A stretch of DNA of 64,000 bases from Spiribacter salilacus (GCF_009649225.1 NZ_WJPP01000004.1:124001-188000); one strand, 5' to 3'. Shown: positions 47,860 to 62,875, counted from the stretch's first letter. Notes: a model not told the origin generated them from the letters alone. Translations and numbers: made by a program.

Positions 47860-48314
47860 ATGTGCGTTGGCCCGCCATAGCTGCCGTGCATATAACTGGT
47901 GAGCTCTGCAAGTTCGAGTTCACGGTCTTCCACCACGGCGGCGGTGAGATCACGCACCGAAATCATACCCAGCACCTTGGCGCCGTCCATAACGGGTAAA
48001 TGGCGTATATTCCGTTCGCTAACAAGCGCCATTGCATCATCAACGGCATTTTCTGGTGCAATCCAATAAACCTCTCGGGTCATCACGGCCTCTAGCGACG
48101 TGGTGTCTGGGTCAAGACGGTTCTCCAGCACTCGCCTTAGCACATCACGCTCGGTAAACACGCCGAGTAGCTCTTGCTCAGGGTTCATGACCAAAACAGC
48201 ACCAATATTGGTTCGATTCATGAGTGCAACGGCATCACTAACGGTTTGATTCGGCCCCAACGCATGCAATGAGCCTGCGCGATTACCTAGTAATTGTCTG
48301 ATTGTCCGCCGCAT
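47856..48314 (-). CDS. CBS-pair domain protein
   Basis: Cytoplasmic protein of 152 aa made of two CBS motifs (around residues 18-65 and 85-130) and little else. Typical features are VSDAVALMNRTNIGAVLVM, GVFTERDVLRRV, MTREVYWI and GMISVRDLTAAV. CBS pairs bind adenine nucleotides and regulate other proteins. The ATG at 48314 has GGAGGAGG ahead of it. Its partner is unknown; adjacency to trkH is suggestive only. The 3' end overlaps trkH. Confidence 0.88.
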   Translation of the reverse strand: MRRTIRQLLGNRAGSLHALGPNQTVSDAVALMNRTNIGAVLVMNPEQELLGVFTERDVLRRVLENRLDPDTTSLEAVMTREVYWIAPENAVDDAMALVSERNIRHLPVMDGAKVLGMISVRDLTAAVVEDRELELAELTSYMHGSYGGPTHI

Positions 48315-48388
48315 AACTGCGCCTCCTCCATGAAACGACAACATACCCTGTCATGTCTTTCACGCGCAAACCGTGTAGCATAGGCGGG

Positions 48389-50215
48389 ATGTCTAAAGAA
48401 ATCAGAAATCTCCGAAATATCGCCATCATTGCCCACGTTGATCACGGCAAAACCACGCTAGTAGATCGTTTGCTGCAGGAGTCGGGCACGCTTGCTGTGC
48501 GCGGTGCCGCGCAAGAACGGGTGATGGATTCTAATGACCTCGAGCGTGAGCGGGGCATTACCATCCTGTCAAAAAACACGGCAATTGAGTGGCAGGGTCT
48601 GCACGTGAATATTGTCGACACCCCGGGCCATGCTGACTTCGGTGGCGAAGTAGAGCGTGTGCTTTCGATGGTCGACTCGGTGCTGTTGTTGGTTGATGCC
48701 GTTGATGGCCCAATGCCACAAACGCGGTTTGTTACACAAAAGGCACTGGCGCGTGGTCTTAGACCAATTGTTGTCGTTAATAAGGTCGATCGGGATGGTG
48801 CACGACCTGACTGGGTGGTTGATCGAACCTTTGATCTTTTCGATAACTTGGGCGCCACGGATGAGCAGCTGGACTTTCCGGTGATTTACGCCTCAGCCCT
48901 CAATGGCTACGCAGGCAAAGAATCCACCGTGCGCAGCGGTGATATGACGCCGTTGTTTGAGCTAATTCGAGATACCGTTCCACCCCCCGAAGTGGATGCC
49001 GACGGACCGTTTAGAATTCAGGTGATCTCGCTGGATTACAGCAGTTACGTGGGTGTGATTGGTATTGGCCGTATTGAGCGTGGTGAAGTGCGCAGTGGCC
49101 AGAATTTGGTGTGTGTAGACCGCGATGGCAAACGCCGTCAGGTGCGCATACTACAAGTACTTGGGTTCTTGGGGCTTGATCGGGTTGAGGTCGAGTCGGC
49201 AGGGGCGGGTGACATCATTGCCTTTACCGGTGTCGAGGGAATTAATATCTCCGATACGCTTTGCGATCCCGCCGCCGTCGAGCCGCTACCAGCGCTCACG
49301 GTTGATGAACCGACTGTTTCTATGACGTTCCAAGTTAATACCTCTCCGTTTGTGGGTCGAGAAGGAAAATTTGTTACCTCACGGCAGTTACGTGAGCGCT
49401 TAATGCGCGAGCTTCAACATAACGTGGCGTTGCGCGTAGAGGATACGAAAGATCCTGAGAAATTTCGTGTCTCCGGTCGTGGTGAGCTGCATTTGGGCAT
49501 TTTGATTGAGAACATGCGTCGCGAAGGCTACGAGCTGGGCGTCTCACGCCCCGAGGTCATTACCCGAGAGGTGAATGGCCAGCGAGAAGAGCCATATGAG
49601 CAGCTAACGGTGGATGTGGCTGATGACTATCAAGGTGCGGTAATGCAGCGCCTTGGAGAGCGAGGCGGTGAGTTGACCGACATGCTGCCGGATGGCCGTG
49701 GTCGGGTGCGGCTTGATTATATTATTCCGGCGCGAGGGTTAATTGGATTTAGAACCGAGTTTCTAACTGCTACCTCTGGCACTGGGTTGATGTACCACGT
49801 GTTTGATCACTACGGCCCCGTAAAAAGTGGCGATTATGGGCAGCGGGTTAATGGGGTGCTGATTGCAATGGCAACCGGCAAGGCGCTGGGGTATGCCTTA
49901 TTTAACCTGCAAGAGCGCGGTAAGTTGCTTATCGGCCCTGGCGAGGAAGTCTACGAGGGCATGGTCATTGGGCTGCATAGCCGAGATAACGACTTGATTG
50001 TGAACCCGATGAAGGCTAAGCAGTTAACAAATATCCGTGCTGCAGGCTCAGATGAGAATATTATTCTCACGCCGCCCATTCGGCTCTCATTGGAGCAGGC
50101 ATTAGAATTTATCGATTCTGATGAGTTGGTGGAAGTAACGCCGGCGGCCATTCGGATTCGTAAAAAGCTGCTTTTAGAGCATGAGCGCAAAAAAGCTTCA
50201 AGATCGGCCGGCTAG
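48389..50215 (+). CDS. typA: Ribosome-binding GTPase TypA/BipA
   Basis: Translational GTPase of 608 aa that acts in 50S assembly and stress adaptation. Motifs: G1 [10 protein letters not shown]2 RGITI, G3 [11 protein letters not shown]4 [10 protein letters not shown] and G5 SALNGYAG; later HEITTER-like domains include [10 protein letters not shown] and the C-terminal [13 protein letters not shown] and [15 protein letters not shown] 48389 is used because it matches the E. coli start and length (607); the open frame extends 36 bp further. Its end is 1 bp from convergent ispA. Confidence 0.97.
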   Translation: MSKEIRNLRNIAIIAHVDHGKTTLVDRLLQESGTLAVRGAAQERVMDSNDLERERGITILSKNTAIEWQGLHVNIVDTPGHADFGGEVERVLSMVDSVLLLVDAVDGPMPQTRFVTQKALARGLRPIVVVNKVDRDGARPDWVVDRTFDLFDNLGATDEQLDFPVIYASALNGYAGKESTVRSGDMTPLFELIRDTVPPPEVDADGPFRIQVISLDYSSYVGVIGIGRIERGEVRSGQNLVCVDRDGKRRQVRILQVLGFLGLDRVEVESAGAGDIIAFTGVEGINISDTLCDPAAVEPLPALTVDEPTVSMTFQVNTSPFVGREGKFVTSRQLRERLMRELQHNVALRVEDTKDPEKFRVSGRGELHLGILIENMRREGYELGVSRPEVITREVNGQREEPYEQLTVDVADDYQGAVMQRLGERGGELTDMLPDGRGRVRLDYIIPARGLIGFRTEFLTATSGTGLMYHVFDHYGPVKSGDYGQRVNGVLIAMATGKALGYALFNLQERGKLLIGPGEEVYEGMVIGLHSRDNDLIVNPMKAKQLTNIRAAGSDENIILTPPIRLSLEQALEFIDSDELVEVTPAAIRIRKKLLLEHERKKASRSAG

Positions 50216-50216
50216 A

Positions 50217-51107
50217 TTATCGATCTCGATTGACGATGTATTCAGCAAGTGCGCGCAGTAAGTCGGCCTGCGCGTCAAAGCTTTGTAACGCCTTGATGGC
50301 CTCTTCGCTAAGCGCATGAGCAAACTCCCTTGCGGGCTCTATGCCCATTAATGCCGGATAAGTGGCTTTTTTATGCTGCGCATCAGCACCACTTTGCTTG
50401 CCGAGTGCAGTCGCATTGCCTTCAACATCTAAAATGTCGTCCTGCACCTGAAAGGCAAGGCCAATACACTCGCCATAGCGGGTTAGCGCCTCTCGGCTTG
50501 CGCGATCCTGCGGGGCACCGCAAAGCGCACCGAGCTGCAGGCTGGCAAGAATTAGCGCCCCGGTTTTATTGCGATGTACATCTTCAAGTTGTGCTGTGTT
50601 GAGCGTTTGACCGGCAGCGGCAAGATCCATTGCCTGTCCACCGACCATTCCGCGTGACCCGGCAGCCTGGGCAAGTGTTTTAACCATTTCTAAGCGCACT
50701 TCTGTGGCTGGTATGCCCGCATCAGCAATCAGCTGAAATGCCAACGACTGCAGCGCATCACCCACTAAAATTGCGGTTGCTTCATCATAGGCACGATGGC
50801 AAGTGGGTTGGCCTCGGCGCAGGTCATCATCGTCCATGGCCGGCAAATCATCGTGCACTAACGAGTAGGCATGAATCATCTCTACCGCGCAGGCAGGCGC
50901 ATCTAACGTAACTTCATCGGCGCCCATTAAGATGCCGGCCTGATAGACCAGAAATGGCCGAAGCCTTTTACCCGGCGTTAATACGGCATAGCGCATCGCG
51001 CTGTGGAGTAATTCAGGAACCAAGGCGGGATCGGGCAGTGCATTATCCAACGCAGTGGTGACGCGCGCTGAGTAGACGGCAAGCGCCTCAGTCAGTGTCA
51101 GCGGCAT
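50217..51107 (-). CDS. ispA: Farnesyl diphosphate synthase IspA
   Basis: Short-chain prenyltransferase, 296 aa, making FPP from IPP and DMAPP/GPP. FARM motif [10 protein letters not shown] with [14 protein letters not shown] motif [11 protein letters not shown], and GKRLRPFL and KKATYP are intact. ATG 51107 starts at [10 protein letters not shown] and overlaps the xseB end by 20 bp. The upstream partner xseB is as in E. coli; dxs, which usually follows ispA there, is absent and replaced by convergent typA. FPP feeds IspB. Confidence 0.95.
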   Translation of the reverse strand: MPLTLTEALAVYSARVTTALDNALPDPALVPELLHSAMRYAVLTPGKRLRPFLVYQAGILMGADEVTLDAPACAVEMIHAYSLVHDDLPAMDDDDLRRGQPTCHRAYDEATAILVGDALQSLAFQLIADAGIPATEVRLEMVKTLAQAAGSRGMVGGQAMDLAAAGQTLNTAQLEDVHRNKTGALILASLQLGALCGAPQDRASREALTRYGECIGLAFQVQDDILDVEGNATALGKQSGADAQHKKATYPALMGIEPAREFAHALSEEAIKALQSFDAQADLLRALAEYIVNRDR

Positions 51108-51348
51108 TATCGGCCTGCGCGAATGGCACGGGTTCTGCTTGAGCATTTTTTTCTAGCAGAATTTCAACGCGTTGCTCAGCAGCGGTAAGGGCTTGTTGAC
51201 TCTCTCGGGTGAGCGCAACTCCTTGCTCAAAGCATTGGAGTGACTGCTCTAACGTTAATTCGCCGCGCTCCATCTGCTCGACCAACCCTTCGAGTGCTTT
51301 TAATGCCGCTTCAAAATCAATGTCTTTTTGTTCGGTCGTCTCGTTCAT
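51088..51348 (-). CDS. xseB: Exodeoxyribonuclease VII small subunit XseB
   Basis: Small subunit of ExoVII, 86 aa, which associates with XseA to degrade single-stranded DNA. The characteristic helices are [26 protein letters not shown] and [14 protein letters not shown] tail of about 20 residues follows. The N-terminus ([11 protein letters not shown]) is at ATG 51348. It overlaps ispA by 20 bp, the conserved xseB-ispA arrangement. It diverges from parE, 73 bp away. Confidence 0.95.
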   Translation of the reverse strand: MNETTEQKDIDFEAALKALEGLVEQMERGELTLEQSLQCFEQGVALTRESQQALTAAEQRVEILLEKNAQAEPVPFAQADNAADTD

Positions 51349-51418
51349 TCGGCAATTTTAGCGAACTGATGCGTTTAACGCACTCGCCGGTTTTCTCGGC
51401 ACAAGGTAAACTGCTTGA

Positions 51419-55560
<4,142 letters not shown>

Positions 55561-55566
55561 AGATTC

Positions 55567-56451
55567 GTGCGGCGGATACTTCTTTTTTTAGGGACTAACA
55601 TTGCGATTATTGTCGTATTGGGCATCGTCTTACGCCTGCTGGGTGTGGATCGCTTGCTTGAGGCTGATGGCGGCGCTTTAAACTACCAAGCGTTGCTGGT
55701 TTTTGCAGCGGTCTTTGGCATGGGCGGTAGCTTTCTATCGCTGGCCATCTCCAAATGGATGGCAAAACGGGCGATGCGCGTTCGCGTGATTGAAAAGCCC
55801 GCCAATGCCACCGAACAGTGGCTAATCGACACGGTTCGTGCCCAAGCGCGCAAAGCCGGCATCGGCATGCCCGAGGTGGGTATTTATGATTCACCGCAAG
55901 TTAACGCCTTTGCCACCGGTATGAGCCGCAATAACGCCCTCGTTGCCGTTAGCAGCGGGCTCATGCGATCGATGGACCAAGGCGAAGTTGAAGCTGTACT
56001 TGCCCATGAAGTTAGCCACATCAGCAACGGCGACATGGTCACACTTGCGCTCATTCAGGGTGTGATTAACACCTTCGTGATTTTCTTTGCCCGCGTGATC
56101 GGCCACTTTGTTGATCGTGTGGTTTTCAAAAACGAACGTGGTCATGGCCCCGGTTTTTGGATTGTGACCATCGTTGCCGAAATCCTGCTGGCCATTCTGG
56201 CCTCCATTATTGTGATGTGGTTCTCCAGACAGCGTGAATTCCGTGCCGATGCCGGTGCTGCTGATTTGGCCAGTCGCGAAAAGATGATCGCCGCCTTGCG
56301 GCGCCTTGGTGGCACCCCACCGGCGGATGATCTGCCGGATCAAATGGCAGCGCTGGGCATTTCTGGCCGTATTGCTCCTGGCGGCATTAAGCGCTTGTTT
56401 ATGTCTCATCCGCCAATTGAGGAGCGGATTGCGGCATTACGGGGGTTGTAA
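55567..56451 (+). CDS. htpX: Membrane zinc metalloprotease HtpX
   Basis: Inner-membrane M48 protease of 294 aa that degrades damaged membrane proteins with FtsH. Two N-terminal helices (~4-22 and 38-58) precede the zinc motif [11 protein letters not shown]; two more helices follow and the third zinc ligand Glu is in [12 protein letters not shown]. The C-terminus has [16 protein letters not shown] 55567 starts the canonical [11 protein letters not shown] sequence. It sits 6 bp after parC, an uncommon partner. Confidence 0.96.
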   Translation: MRRILLFLGTNIAIIVVLGIVLRLLGVDRLLEADGGALNYQALLVFAAVFGMGGSFLSLAISKWMAKRAMRVRVIEKPANATEQWLIDTVRAQARKAGIGMPEVGIYDSPQVNAFATGMSRNNALVAVSSGLMRSMDQGEVEAVLAHEVSHISNGDMVTLALIQGVINTFVIFFARVIGHFVDRVVFKNERGHGPGFWIVTIVAEILLAILASIIVMWFSRQREFRADAGAADLASREKMIAALRRLGGTPPADDLPDQMAALGISGRIAPGGIKRLFMSHPPIEERIAALRGL

Positions 56452-56761
56452 GCGGGGCTGCTGGGCGCAGGGTTTAGGTTTAAAGGCCGCGGTGGTACTG
56501 CGCTTAGGATTTGGGTGCAAAGGCCGCGGTGGTGCTGCCCTTAGGATTTGGGTGCAAAGGCCGTGGTGGTACTGCCCTCAAGGCTTCAGCGGCAGGCAGG
56601 CTGCTTTGACCGTGGGTTCAATAGGCAGGGCCTGCCGAGGCGCCTTGCGAGCAGCACCACCCCGGCCTTTGAATCGAGCGCCTTTAGAGCAGCACCACCC
56701 CGGCCTTTGATCATGCCGATGCACGAGCAAACTGATGCACAAACAACCCCCGGCCAGCCCA
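56452..56761. repeat. 310-bp gene-free gap with 37-bp tandem repeats and facing inverted copies
   Basis: Between htpX and epmB. A 37-bp unit beginning AAAGGCCGCGGTGGT occurs at 56482-56518 and 56519-56555 (35 of 37 identical) and partly from 56556. The reverse complement of its first 20 bp recurs at 56651-56670 and 56689-56708, 38 bp apart. The spacer holds GGCAGGC/GCCTGCC stems (56591-56597 and 56630-56636). The RNA could form a long branched hairpin. No credible gene is seen. Confidence 0.75.
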
Positions 56762-57757
56762 TTAAGCCTCCCACCACACCACCGGCACCTTCCAAGGCGC
56801 CCCCGCTACTTCGCGAACTAGCCGAGGCAGGAGGTAGCCGGGCACCTGAGCGGCCAGCCTTTGCATGAGGCGATGGGCCTCCTGCTCGGGGAGGTCAAAG
56901 TGAGCGGCGCCCTGCACGCGATCAAGAAGGTGAAGATAGTAAGGTTGAATATTAAGCTCAAAAAGTCGTTCGCTTAGGGCGGCCAGCGTGTCGGCGTTGT
57001 CGTTGATGCCACGCAGCAAAACACTTTGATTGTAAAGCGGAATGCCTGCTTCGGTGAGGCGTTGCATGGCGTTGGCAACGGGGTCATCGAGTTCGTTAGG
57101 GTGGTTAGCGTGAATAACCATGACGGGTTTGAAGGGGTGGTTGGTTAGCCAGCCAATGAGCTCATCGGTGATTCGGCTGGGGATGACGATGGGCAGGCGG
57201 GTGTGTATGCGTAGGCGGCGGACTTGGGGCAGGGTGGCCAGCTTGTTCGCAAGCTCGCTGAGGCGGCGGTCGTTGAGGCTGAGGGGGTCGCCGCCGCTTA
57301 GCAGGACTTCGTGAATGCTGGGGTTGTTGCGCAGATAATCCAGAGCTTGTTGCCATTGGCGGGTGCTGGCATTCGATTGGGCATAGGGGAAGTGGCGGCG
57401 AAAGCAGTAGCGGCAGTTGATGGCGCAGGCGCCGGTGGTGATGAGCAGGGCGCGGCCGGTGTATTTGTGGATGACGCCGCCGTTGTGCAGGCTGGCGTTG
57501 TCGCCAACGGGGTCTGCGGTAAAGCCAGTAGACGGCAGGGTTTCGATGCCAAGCGGCAGCACCTGTTGCAGTAGTGGGTCGGCCGGATCAGCCTTTTTAA
57601 TGCGCGCCAGGTAGGCGGGCGGCACGCGTAGTGGGAATAATTTGGCAGCAGCGCGCGCGGGTTCCAATAGCGCCTGATCGAGGCCTAAGTGCTTGATTAG
57701 CATGGCGGGGTCGGTGATGGCGGACTGCCATTCCTGTTGCCATTGCGTGGTGGTCAT
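56762..57757 (-). CDS. epmB: EF-P-(R)-beta-lysine-forming lysine 2,3-aminomutase EpmB
   Basis: Radical SAM, PLP-dependent enzyme (YjeK) of 331 aa that makes (R)-beta-lysine for EF-P modification. The SAM cluster motif is CAINCRYC with [19 protein letters not shown]-type context, then [10 protein letters not shown] and RIHTRLPI. The C-terminus is short as in EpmB, without the clostridial aminomutase tail. It diverges from efp by 61 bp. With efp and epmA alongside, the main beta-lysylation steps are complete. No epmC hydroxylase gene is present in this window. Confidence 0.95.
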   Translation of the reverse strand: MTTTQWQQEWQSAITDPAMLIKHLGLDQALLEPARAAAKLFPLRVPPAYLARIKKADPADPLLQQVLPLGIETLPSTGFTADPVGDNASLHNGGVIHKYTGRALLITTGACAINCRYCFRRHFPYAQSNASTRQWQQALDYLRNNPSIHEVLLSGGDPLSLNDRRLSELANKLATLPQVRRLRIHTRLPIVIPSRITDELIGWLTNHPFKPVMVIHANHPNELDDPVANAMQRLTEAGIPLYNQSVLLRGINDNADTLAALSERLFELNIQPYYLHLLDRVQGAAHFDLPEQEAHRLMQRLAAQVPGYLLPRLVREVAGAPWKVPVVWWEA

Positions 57758-57818
57758 GTTCTATCCCTCGGGGTTTTCCGTTAGCATGCTGCGGCATCGA
57801 TACAGGAATAGGAAGCAC

Positions 57819-58388
57819 ATGGCTAGCTACAGCACTAATCAGTTTAAATCAGGCCTTAAAATTATGCTGGACGGCGATCCGTTTAGCATTGTTGAGAATG
57901 AGTTTGTGAAACCCGGCAAAGGTCAGGCCTTTAATCGGGTGAAGGTTCGTAATCTTAAAACGGGCAAGGTCATTGATCGTACCTTCAAGTCGGGTGAAAC
58001 CGTGGAAGGTGCGGATGTGATGGAAACGGAAATGCAGTTTTTGTATTCCGACGGTGAGTTCTTTCACTTTATGAACCAAGACACCTACGAGCAGCATGCT
58101 GCGCCAGCGGCGGCGGTTGGAGACTCAGCAAAGTGGTTAAAGGAGCAAGATTTGTGCAGCGTGACGTTGTACAACGGCCAACCATTGTCCGTTGAGCCGC
58201 CTCCGCATGTGGTGCTGCAGGTTGCACAGACTGACCCAGGTTTGAAAGGTGATACGAGCAGTGGCGGTAATAAGCCCGCTACGCTTGAGACAGGCGCTGT
58301 GGTTCAGGTGCCATTGTTTATTCAAGAGGGCGAGATGTTGCGGATTGATACGCGCTCTGGTGAGTACGTTTCTCGAGCACGTGACTGA
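57819..58388 (+). CDS. efp: Elongation factor P
   Basis: Relieves ribosome stalling at polyproline stretches, 189 aa. The modifiable lysine is Lys34 in KPGKGQAF, as in E. coli. Three beta domains are seen: KOW-like (1-65), OB domain around MNQDTYEQ and the C-terminal [26 protein letters not shown] 57819 has an AGGAA ribosome site; the upstream frame within epmB is not used. epmA follows with 8 bp overlap. Confidence 0.98.
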   Translation: MASYSTNQFKSGLKIMLDGDPFSIVENEFVKPGKGQAFNRVKVRNLKTGKVIDRTFKSGETVEGADVMETEMQFLYSDGEFFHFMNQDTYEQHAAPAAAVGDSAKWLKEQDLCSVTLYNGQPLSVEPPPHVVLQVAQTDPGLKGDTSSGGNKPATLETGAVVQVPLFIQEGEMLRIDTRSGEYVSRARD

Positions 58389-59319
58389 TTCGAGCTGGAT
58401 GCCCTCGGCGTCGGTGGAGGTGCTTCGGCGCCGTGCGGCGCAGTTGGCGGCTATTAGGCAGTTTTTTGCCACGCGTGATGTGGTTGAGGTCGAAACCCCT
58501 ACGCTGGCTGCTGCGGGTGTAACCGCTCCGCACATCGATGGTTTGCGTGAGGTATCCACGGGGTATTGGCTGCAGACTTCGCCAGAATACGCCATGAAAC
58601 GGTTATTGGCCGCGGGTATGGGCGATTGCTATCAGTTGGCAAGAGCGTTTCGGGCGGGTGAGCAGGGTCGGTATCACAATCCAGAATTTACGCTGCTGGA
58701 GTGGTACCGCGTGGGCTGGAGCGGCACGGCCCTCATGGCAGAGGTTCAAGCGTTGGTGGATGAAGTGCTTGGTCAGGCGCCCGTCCACGCCATGGCCTAT
58801 AGCGAAGCTTTTGTGGCCGCGGGCCTGCCTGATCCATTAATCGCCAGTGATGATGAGCTTGAGCAGGCGGCCTGTGCTGCGGTCGGTCAACTGCCGGATG
58901 GGCTTAATTGTGATGGCCACTTGGATTTGTTACTCGATGCAGTGGTCATCCCATCGCTGCCGTCACGCTGTTTTTTAACCCATTATCCCGCCGCTCAGGC
59001 TGCTTTAGCGCAATTAGATGAGGGCGATGCCCGCGTGGCTCATCGGTTTGAGTTTTTTTGTGATGGTGTTGAGCTGGCGAATGGATTTGTTGAGTTGACG
59101 GATGCGATCGTGCAGCGGCAGCGGTTTGTAGAAGATCAAATTCAGCGGCAGGCGGCGGGGCTTAAGGTGGTTGCCATCGATGAGCGCTTGCTGGCTGCTT
59201 TACAGGCAGGGCTGCCGGCTTGCGCGGGTGTGGCGCTGGGAGTGGATCGTTTGCTGATGCTTGCTGAGGGTGCCCATTCAATTGCTCAGGTGATGGCCTT
59301 CGATTGGGGGCGTGCCTGA
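58381..59319 (+). CDS. epmA: Elongation factor P-lysine ligase EpmA (PoxA/GenX)
   Basis: Class II lysyl-tRNA synthetase homologue without anticodon domain, 312 aa; it attaches beta-lysine to Lys34 of EF-P. Motifs: [31 protein letters not shown] and [12 protein letters not shown] at the end. The GTG start at 58381 overlaps efp by 8 bp and aligns [10 protein letters not shown] with the E. coli ETASWQPSAS. Its 3' 42 bp overlap the convergent psd end. Confidence 0.95.
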   Translation: MTDSSWMPSASVEVLRRRAAQLAAIRQFFATRDVVEVETPTLAAAGVTAPHIDGLREVSTGYWLQTSPEYAMKRLLAAGMGDCYQLARAFRAGEQGRYHNPEFTLLEWYRVGWSGTALMAEVQALVDEVLGQAPVHAMAYSEAFVAAGLPDPLIASDDELEQAACAAVGQLPDGLNCDGHLDLLLDAVVIPSLPSRCFLTHYPAAQAALAQLDEGDARVAHRFEFFCDGVELANGFVELTDAIVQRQRFVEDQIQRQAAGLKVVAIDERLLAALQAGLPACAGVALGVDRLLMLAEGAHSIAQVMAFDWGRA

Positions 59320-60171
59320 TTGCCCAAGCCGGCCGATAGGCATGCCGAGTCTAACCGGTGCATCAACGCTCAGCCCGGCATCCCAAATGACTTGGTTTTT
59401 CTCAAACAGCAGGATAATGGTTGAGCCTAAATTAAACCGGCCAATCTCATCGCCAGCGGCAAATCCCACCGGGTGTTGCCGATAATCCCAACTGCGAATG
59501 CGCTCACCACGTGGAGGGGTGATTTCGCCTTCCCACACCGTTTCGATACTCCCGACGCCGATGGCGCCAACGAAAATCAGCATGAACCGCCCGGCGGCGC
59601 TACTGAACTCGCAAATCACGCGTTCGTTGCGGGCAAATAGCCCGGGCAGATGTTGCACCACGGGCTTTGAGACACCGTAAAGCCGTCCGGGCACATGGAG
59701 CATACGCTGCAGGGTCCCGTTAATCGGCAGATGGACCCGATGATAATCGCTGGGAGAGAGATAAAGCGTGGCGAAGTGACCATCCACAAAGGGTTTGGCG
59801 AGGGTGTCATCGCCGGCCAGCAGTGCTTGTAGTGAGTAATCAACGCCTTTGGCCTGAAGTAACCGATTGCCGGATAAGTTGCCAAATTCGCTGACGGCAC
59901 CATCGACTGGGCTGATGATGCGATCAGGCGCTGTGGCTAGGGGGCGTGCATCGTCGCGCAGTTCGCGAGTAAAAAAGGCATTAAAAGAGGGATACTCGGC
60001 CGGGTCGCTTGCGCGGGCTTCTGTTAGATCAACGGGGTAAAGCCGAATAAAGCTGCCAATTAACAGCCGTTTCCAGGGTGACCAGCGCCAACGTGCCAAC
60101 GCGTGGATTACACGAGAAATGCCATGTTGCGGCAGCAGCCCGAGAACGCTAACAAATAAACGGCTGATCAC
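59278..60171 (-). CDS. psd: Phosphatidylserine decarboxylase proenzyme Psd
   Basis: Inner-membrane enzyme producing phosphatidylethanolamine, 297 aa. It is autocleaved at LGST (residues 248-251), where Ser250 becomes the pyruvoyl cofactor of the alpha chain. Other motifs are SPVDGAVS, LSPSDYHRVHLP and GAIGVGSI. The unusual point is a C-terminal tail after GMPIGRLG that runs into the end of epmA on the opposite strand (42 bp overlap). It starts with its ATG on the stop of the upstream Sco gene. Confidence 0.96.
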   Translation of the reverse strand: MISRLFVSVLGLLPQHGISRVIHALARWRWSPWKRLLIGSFIRLYPVDLTEARASDPAEYPSFNAFFTRELRDDARPLATAPDRIISPVDGAVSEFGNLSGNRLLQAKGVDYSLQALLAGDDTLAKPFVDGHFATLYLSPSDYHRVHLPINGTLQRMLHVPGRLYGVSKPVVQHLPGLFARNERVICEFSSAAGRFMLIFVGAIGVGSIETVWEGEITPPRGERIRSWDYRQHPVGFAAGDEIGRFNLGSTIILLFEKNQVIWDAGLSVDAPVRLGMPIGRLGQSGTPPIEGHHLSN

Positions 60172-60812
60172 TATCGTGTGGCTCCTGTAATACGCAGAAA
60201 GTCGTTAACCATTGCGCTGCGCCCATGGGGTGGGTTCCAAACCGCCTTCATGCCGCCTGAAGGGTCGATTAATAGTACCGCAGCACTATGGTCTACGGCG
60301 TATTGGCCGTCTTCATCCGGTTCATGCAACGTGTAAGAAATACCGAGGCTAGCCGTAAGCGTATCGATGGCGTCGCGAGTGCCGGTGGCACCGCGAATGT
60401 TGGGGTGAAAGTGCTCAACATATTGTTTGAGCAGAGCGGGGCTGTCGCGATTTGGGTCGACGGAAACAAAGAGCACCTCGGGCACCGCTTCGGGCGCTTG
60501 TTCTTCAAGATCCACCAACACGCCGGTGAGTTGTGCCAATGTCATGGGGCAAACATCAGGGCAAGAGGTAAAACCGAAAAAGAGCAATTGCCAGTCTTGT
60601 GCAAGCGCTTCGGTTGGCAGTGGGGCGCCATCATGGTCGACTAAGGTGACATCGGGTAACGGGCGCGACTCTGGCAGCACCGTGCCGCTATACGGAGCAT
60701 TAGCGGCTTTCTGACGCGCCAACTCGTTCAGTAGCAGTTGCCCGCCACCGACCACCACCAAGGCACTCAGCACAAGTACACCAAGGAACAAAAACAGACG
60801 ATTTTTTCGCAT
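60171..60812 (-). CDS. SCO1/SenC-family copper chaperone
   Basis: Thioredoxin-fold protein of 213 aa anchored by an N-terminal helix (~6-25). The copper site is complete: CPDVCP and the His in VDHSAAV. FFGFTSCPDVCP and LFVSVDPNRDSP are family signatures. Sco proteins deliver Cu to the CuA centre of cytochrome c oxidase or serve redox roles; no oxidase genes are nearby. It is directly upstream of psd with one base of overlap. Confidence 0.93.
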   Translation of the reverse strand: MRKNRLFLFLGVLVLSALVVVGGGQLLLNELARQKAANAPYSGTVLPESRPLPDVTLVDHDGAPLPTEALAQDWQLLFFGFTSCPDVCPMTLAQLTGVLVDLEEQAPEAVPEVLFVSVDPNRDSPALLKQYVEHFHPNIRGATGTRDAIDTLTASLGISYTLHEPDEDGQYAVDHSAAVLLIDPSGGMKAVWNPPHGRSAMVNDFLRITGATR

Positions 60813-60840
60813 CCGCCCATTATGCCATTAGAATTGGGCA

Positions 60841-61752
60841 ATGAAGATCGAACTCCCCCAAGAATTACTCACTTTGCTGGATATTATTCGGTGGTCGGCC
60901 AGTCAATTTGAAGCGGCCGAGCTGCATTTTGGTCATGGCACCGATAATGCGCTGGATGAGGCGGCCGCCTTGGCATTAGGTATTTTGCGCTTGCCGGCGG
61001 ACTTGCCGGCGGTTTGGTTGCAAAGCCGAGTGTCGCAGGCAGAGCGTTTGGCATTAGAAAAGGCGTTAGAGGCGCGCATCTCTGAGCGTAAACCCGTGCC
61101 TTATATTCTGGGTGAGGCCTGGTTTTGTGGACTATCATTTAAAGTAGACGAGCGCGTTTTGATTCCGCGCTCCCCGGTTGCTGAGCTAATCGAGGCTGGT
61201 TTTGCGCCTTGGCTAGAGGCCGAATCAATGACTCAGGTGGTGGATGTGGGCACGGGCAGTGGCTGTATTGCAATTGCTTGTGCGCTGGCTTTGCCGAATG
61301 CACAGGTCATAGCAACGGATATTTCTGCTGATGCGCTGGCGGTGGCCAAGCAGAATGTGGCCCACCATGGGGTGGCCGATCAGCTGCAGTTATTGCATTC
61401 GAATTTGCTAGTCGAGCTTCCGGAATCGGGCACAATCGATTTGATAATCAGTAATCCGCCGTATGTTGATGCGGCGGCCATGGCAGCCTTGCCGCCAGAA
61501 TACCGGCATGAGCCGGCGTCTGCACTGGCTGCAGGAGACGATGGGCTGGATATTGTGCGGCGATTGTTGCCGCAGGCAGCGCATCGATTGAACGATCACG
61601 GTATCCTGATTGTTGAAATTGGTCATGGTGCCGCTGCCTTTGAGGCGGCGTTCCCAAATTTATCCGTTACCTGGATAGATTTTGAACGGGGTGGCACTGG
61701 AGTTTTTATTGTGGATGCGGCCACATTGCGTAATGCGTTTTTGACGGAGTAA
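60841..61752 (+). CDS. prmB: Ribosomal protein uL3 glutamine methyltransferase PrmB
   Basis: SAM-dependent N5-glutamine methyltransferase of 303 aa. N-terminal substrate-binding helical domain (~1-100), then SAM motif [12 protein letters not shown] and catalytic NPPYV. The long N-terminus and the position immediately before aroC match PrmB (YfcB) rather than the release-factor enzyme PrmC. It diverges from the Sco gene and ends 10 bp before aroC. Confidence 0.95.
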   Translation: MKIELPQELLTLLDIIRWSASQFEAAELHFGHGTDNALDEAAALALGILRLPADLPAVWLQSRVSQAERLALEKALEARISERKPVPYILGEAWFCGLSFKVDERVLIPRSPVAELIEAGFAPWLEAESMTQVVDVGTGSGCIAIACALALPNAQVIATDISADALAVAKQNVAHHGVADQLQLLHSNLLVELPESGTIDLIISNPPYVDAAAMAALPPEYRHEPASALAAGDDGLDIVRRLLPQAAHRLNDHGILIVEIGHGAAAFEAAFPNLSVTWIDFERGGTGVFIVDAATLRNAFLTE

Positions 61753-61762
61753 GCGAGTAAGC

Positions 61763-62875
61763 ATGTCTGGGAATACGTTAGGTCGATTGTTTTCGGTAAC
61801 CACCTTTGGCGAGAGTCATGGGCCTGCGCTGGGTGCAATTGTGGATGGCTGCCCGCCCGGGTTAGCTTTAAGCGAGCAAGACTTACAAGGTGACTTAGAT
61901 CGGCGACGGCCAGGCACCTCTCGGCATACCTCGCAGCGACGTGAAACCGATGAAGTGCGGATTTTATCTGGCGTTTTTGAAGGAAAGACAACCGGCGCAC
62001 CCATTGGGCTGCTCATTGAGAATATGGATCAGCGCTCACGCGATTACTCCAAAATCGCCGATGTGTTTCGCCCCGGTCATGCCGACTACACCTATTGGCA
62101 AAAGTTTGGCATCCGCGATTATCGCGGTGGCGGTCGGTCGTCTGCGCGTGAGACGGCGCTGCGGGTTGCCGCTGGTGGTATCGCTAGAAAGTTTTTACAC
62201 GAGCGACTGGGCGTGCAGATTCGGGGCTGGTTAACGCAGCTGGGCCCGATTCACTTGAATTTAGAAGATTGGGGTGAGGTGGATAACAATCCGTTCTTCT
62301 GTGGCGAGCCATCACGAATTCCAGAGCTAGAAGCGTATATGGATGCGCTGCGCAAAGAGGGCGACTCGGTGGGCGCCGCCGTGGGTGTGTTGGCGCGCGG
62401 TGTGCCGCCAGGTTTGGGAGAGCCCATATTCGATCGGCTTGATGCTGATTTGGCGCATGCGCTGATGAGCATTAACGCGGTGAAGGGTGTGGAGATTGGT
62501 GCGGGGTTTGCCAGTGCCGGTCAAAAAGGCACCGAGCATCGTGATGAAATAACGCCTGAGGGGTTTTTGTCGAATAACGCGGGCGGCACTTTGGGGGGTA
62601 TTTCCACCGGCCAAGATATCGTCGCTAAAATCGCACTCAAGCCCACTTCTAGCATTCGTTTGCCTGGGCAGTCAGTCGACATTCATGGCAAGGCGGTTGA
62701 AGTGGTTACCACCGGGCGGCACGATCCTTGTGTGGGTATTCGGGCAACACCGATTGCCGAGGCGATGATGGCCATCGTGCTGTTGGATCATTACTTACGG
62801 CATCGGGGTCAAAACGCAGATGTTAACTCAGGCACCCCTGTGATACCTGCGCAGCCTTCTTCGTCTAACCCCTAA
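61763..62875 (+). CDS. aroC: Chorismate synthase AroC
   Basis: Last enzyme of the shikimate pathway, FMNH2-dependent, 370 aa. Signature stretches: [38 protein letters not shown] (FMN/substrate) and [17 protein letters not shown]. The C-terminus has a short Ser/Pro-rich tail. It follows prmB, the order conserved in enterics and pseudomonads. Its stop overlaps the MFS start (TAATG). Confidence 0.98.
   Translation: MSGNTLGRLFSVTTFGESHGPALGAIVDGCPPGLALSEQDLQGDLDRRRPGTSRHTSQRRETDEVRILSGVFEGKTTGAPIGLLIENMDQRSRDYSKIADVFRPGHADYTYWQKFGIRDYRGGGRSSARETALRVAAGGIARKFLHERLGVQIRGWLTQLGPIHLNLEDWGEVDNNPFFCGEPSRIPELEAYMDALRKEGDSVGAAVGVLARGVPPGLGEPIFDRLDADLAHALMSINAVKGVEIGAGFASAGQKGTEHRDEITPEGFLSNNAGGTLGGISTGQDIVAKIALKPTSSIRLPGQSVDIHGKAVEVVTTGRHDPCVGIRATPIAEAMMAIVLLDHYLRHRGQNADVNSGTPVIPAQPSSSNP

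Noticed and set aside
56482-56708. Insertion sequence or miniature transposon
   Set aside because: The inverted copies are internal and multiple, with no target-site duplication or transposase visible.
56306-56868. Open frames on both strands over the repeat gap
   Set aside because: They run through htpX or epmB antisense, have no ribosome site, and their composition just mirrors the repeats.
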